Source of the DNA: an archaeon
GTDB lineage: Archaea; Thermoproteota; Bathyarchaeia; TCS64
NCBI GenBank assembly: GCA_020444005.1
Contig: JAHLLU010000167.1
Location: forward strand, 1 to 5,129
Length of the DNA: 5,129 bases
Reading direction: 5' to 3'
Shown: positions 4,507-5,129 of the stretch, piece after piece
How the letters are laid out: each line of letters begins with the position of its first letter
Position numbering within the stretch: the stretch's first letter is position 1
Position numbers and translations under genes: made by a program
The notes under the pieces: model-generated
Databases searched by the model: none
What the model saw: the letters and a program-made list of their open reading frames with translations, nothing else
What the model was told of the DNA's origin: nothing

Positions 4507-5129
4507 CTAATAGAGGGGATCAGGCTCAAGACGATCCGGCGTAGTCCTTCCACCTGAGATACCCATAGGAGCTCCGTCCGCCCTCCAACAAGCACCGCCA
4601 TGAAGCATACCCATAGAATCCCTGAGTACACCGTTCATTCCCCCTGCTATACGGTTCACTGTGAAAACAACATGTCCACGCTCTTCCAGTTCTTTTCTTA
4701 CTTGTTCTGGGAACACCTTCTCCATGATGAGTTTCTCCCCCGGTGTGCCTTTGATGCCCATGGTCCATATCCTTGGCGCTTCAACTGCTTCCTGTATGCT
4801 CATATTGAAGTCGATAATGTTGACGATGGCTTGGGCTACTGACGGGAATATCTTGAGTCCCCCGGGTGTACCGATGCATAGGTACGGCTCACCTTTTCTG
4901 AGTATTATCGTTGGACTCATGGAGCTAAGCATCCGTTTTCCCCCCGCCACACTGTTTGCTCTACCGGGTCGTGGATCGAAAAGCGCCATACAGTTATTCA
5001 AGGTGATTCCAACGCCGGGAACCGTGACCTTTGAGCCGAACTCCCAGTTCAGTGTCTGGGTTGCGGCTACCATATTGCCCATGTTATCCATAGCTGATAG
5101 ATGAGTTGTGTAATTGCTTTCCCTCTTGT
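4507..5129 (-). CDS. Gamma-glutamyltransferase family protein, C-terminal part with complete small subunit
   Basis: The frame is open to the window edge, so the 5' end (large subunit) is missing; the ATG at 5091 is internal. The visible part includes the autoprocessing site: SNYTTHLSAMD, where the first Thr of TTH (codon 5107-5109) is the family's N-terminal nucleophile released by self-cleavage. After it come TQTLNWEFGS, ITLNNCMALFDPRPG, the oxyanion segment KRMLSSMSPT, GTPGG, EAPRIW and a C-terminal region with GGACWRADGAPMG. From Thr to stop is 200 residues, close to the usual small subunit. The position of E. coli GGT Asp433, which binds the substrate glutamate, is Leu here (MALF against MDDF), and FDPRPG is typical of divergent members such as cephalosporin acylase-like or oxamate-hydrolase-like enzymes. 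The product is therefore an Ntn-hydrolase of this family with uncertain substrate. A signal peptide cannot be assessed. Confidence 0.9.
   Translation of the reverse strand, partial: KRESNYTTHLSAMDNMGNMVAATQTLNWEFGSKVTVPGVGITLNNCMALFDPRPGRANSVAGGKRMLSSMSPTIILRKGEPYLCIGTPGGLKIFPSVAQAIVNIIDFNMSIQEAVEAPRIWTMGIKGTPGEKLIMEKVFPEQVRKELEERGHVVFTVNRIAGGMNGVLRDSMGMLHGGACWRADGAPMGISGGRTTPDRLEPDPLY

Noticed and set aside
5089..5091. ATG as the start of the GGT-family gene
   Set aside because: The frame continues upstream to the window edge and includes the TTH nucleophile motif at 5101-5109, so this Met is internal.
4600..5104. Plus-strand open frames opposite the GGT-family gene
   Set aside because: The minus frame carries the full series of GGT small-subunit motifs; the plus frames carry none.

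Overview
The window reads as gene-dense archaeal chromosome. Every gene I can support lies on the minus strand, so the transcription order runs from high to low coordinates. Three things point to an archaeon. Sugar nucleotide synthesis uses the archaeal-type fused nucleotidylyltransferase/acetyltransferase next to a phosphohexomutase. There is a small protein that I recall as an archaea-restricted family (DUF2095). Short gaps hold TATA/BRE-like boxes only about 26-35 bases before ATG codons that lack a Shine-Dalgarno site, which suggests leaderless or nearly leaderless mRNAs. I cannot name the phylum.

Layout in order of transcription. (1) 5129-4507: the 3' part of a gamma-glutamyltransferase-family gene, holding the whole small subunit including the nucleophilic Thr; it ends in a T6 tract. 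(2) 4457-3990: an unrecognised membrane-anchored protein with an acidic outer domain and its own TATA box. (3) 3955-3344: a stand-alone Pol-beta-type nucleotidyltransferase. (4) 3347-1995: a GlmM-like phosphoglucosamine mutase starting at GTG and overlapping the previous gene by GTGA. (5) 1995-727: an archaeal GlmU-like bifunctional enzyme overlapping glmM by TAATG, with a strong GGTGAT ribosome site. (6) 678-361: a DUF2095-like protein with its own promoter. (7) 316-146: a 56-residue protein with two membrane segments and its own promoter. (8) 90-1: the first 30 codons of an unrecognised gene that leaves the window. No gap exceeds about 60 bases.

Genes 3-5 are the functional core. GlmM should turn glucosamine-6-phosphate into glucosamine-1-phosphate. 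The GlmU-like enzyme should then acetylate and uridylylate it to UDP-GlcNAc, a donor for archaeal glycans. The coupled nucleotidyltransferase has an intact acidic triad but no known role here. The flanking genes may be unrelated.

I found no clearly new multi-gene system. The points most worth checking are the coupling of the nucleotidyltransferase to glmM-glmU, two unusual residues in the GlmM sugar-binding loop region, a GGT-family small subunit without the usual glutamate-binding Asp, and sharply bounded blocks inside glmM and glmU in which almost no codon ends in T.
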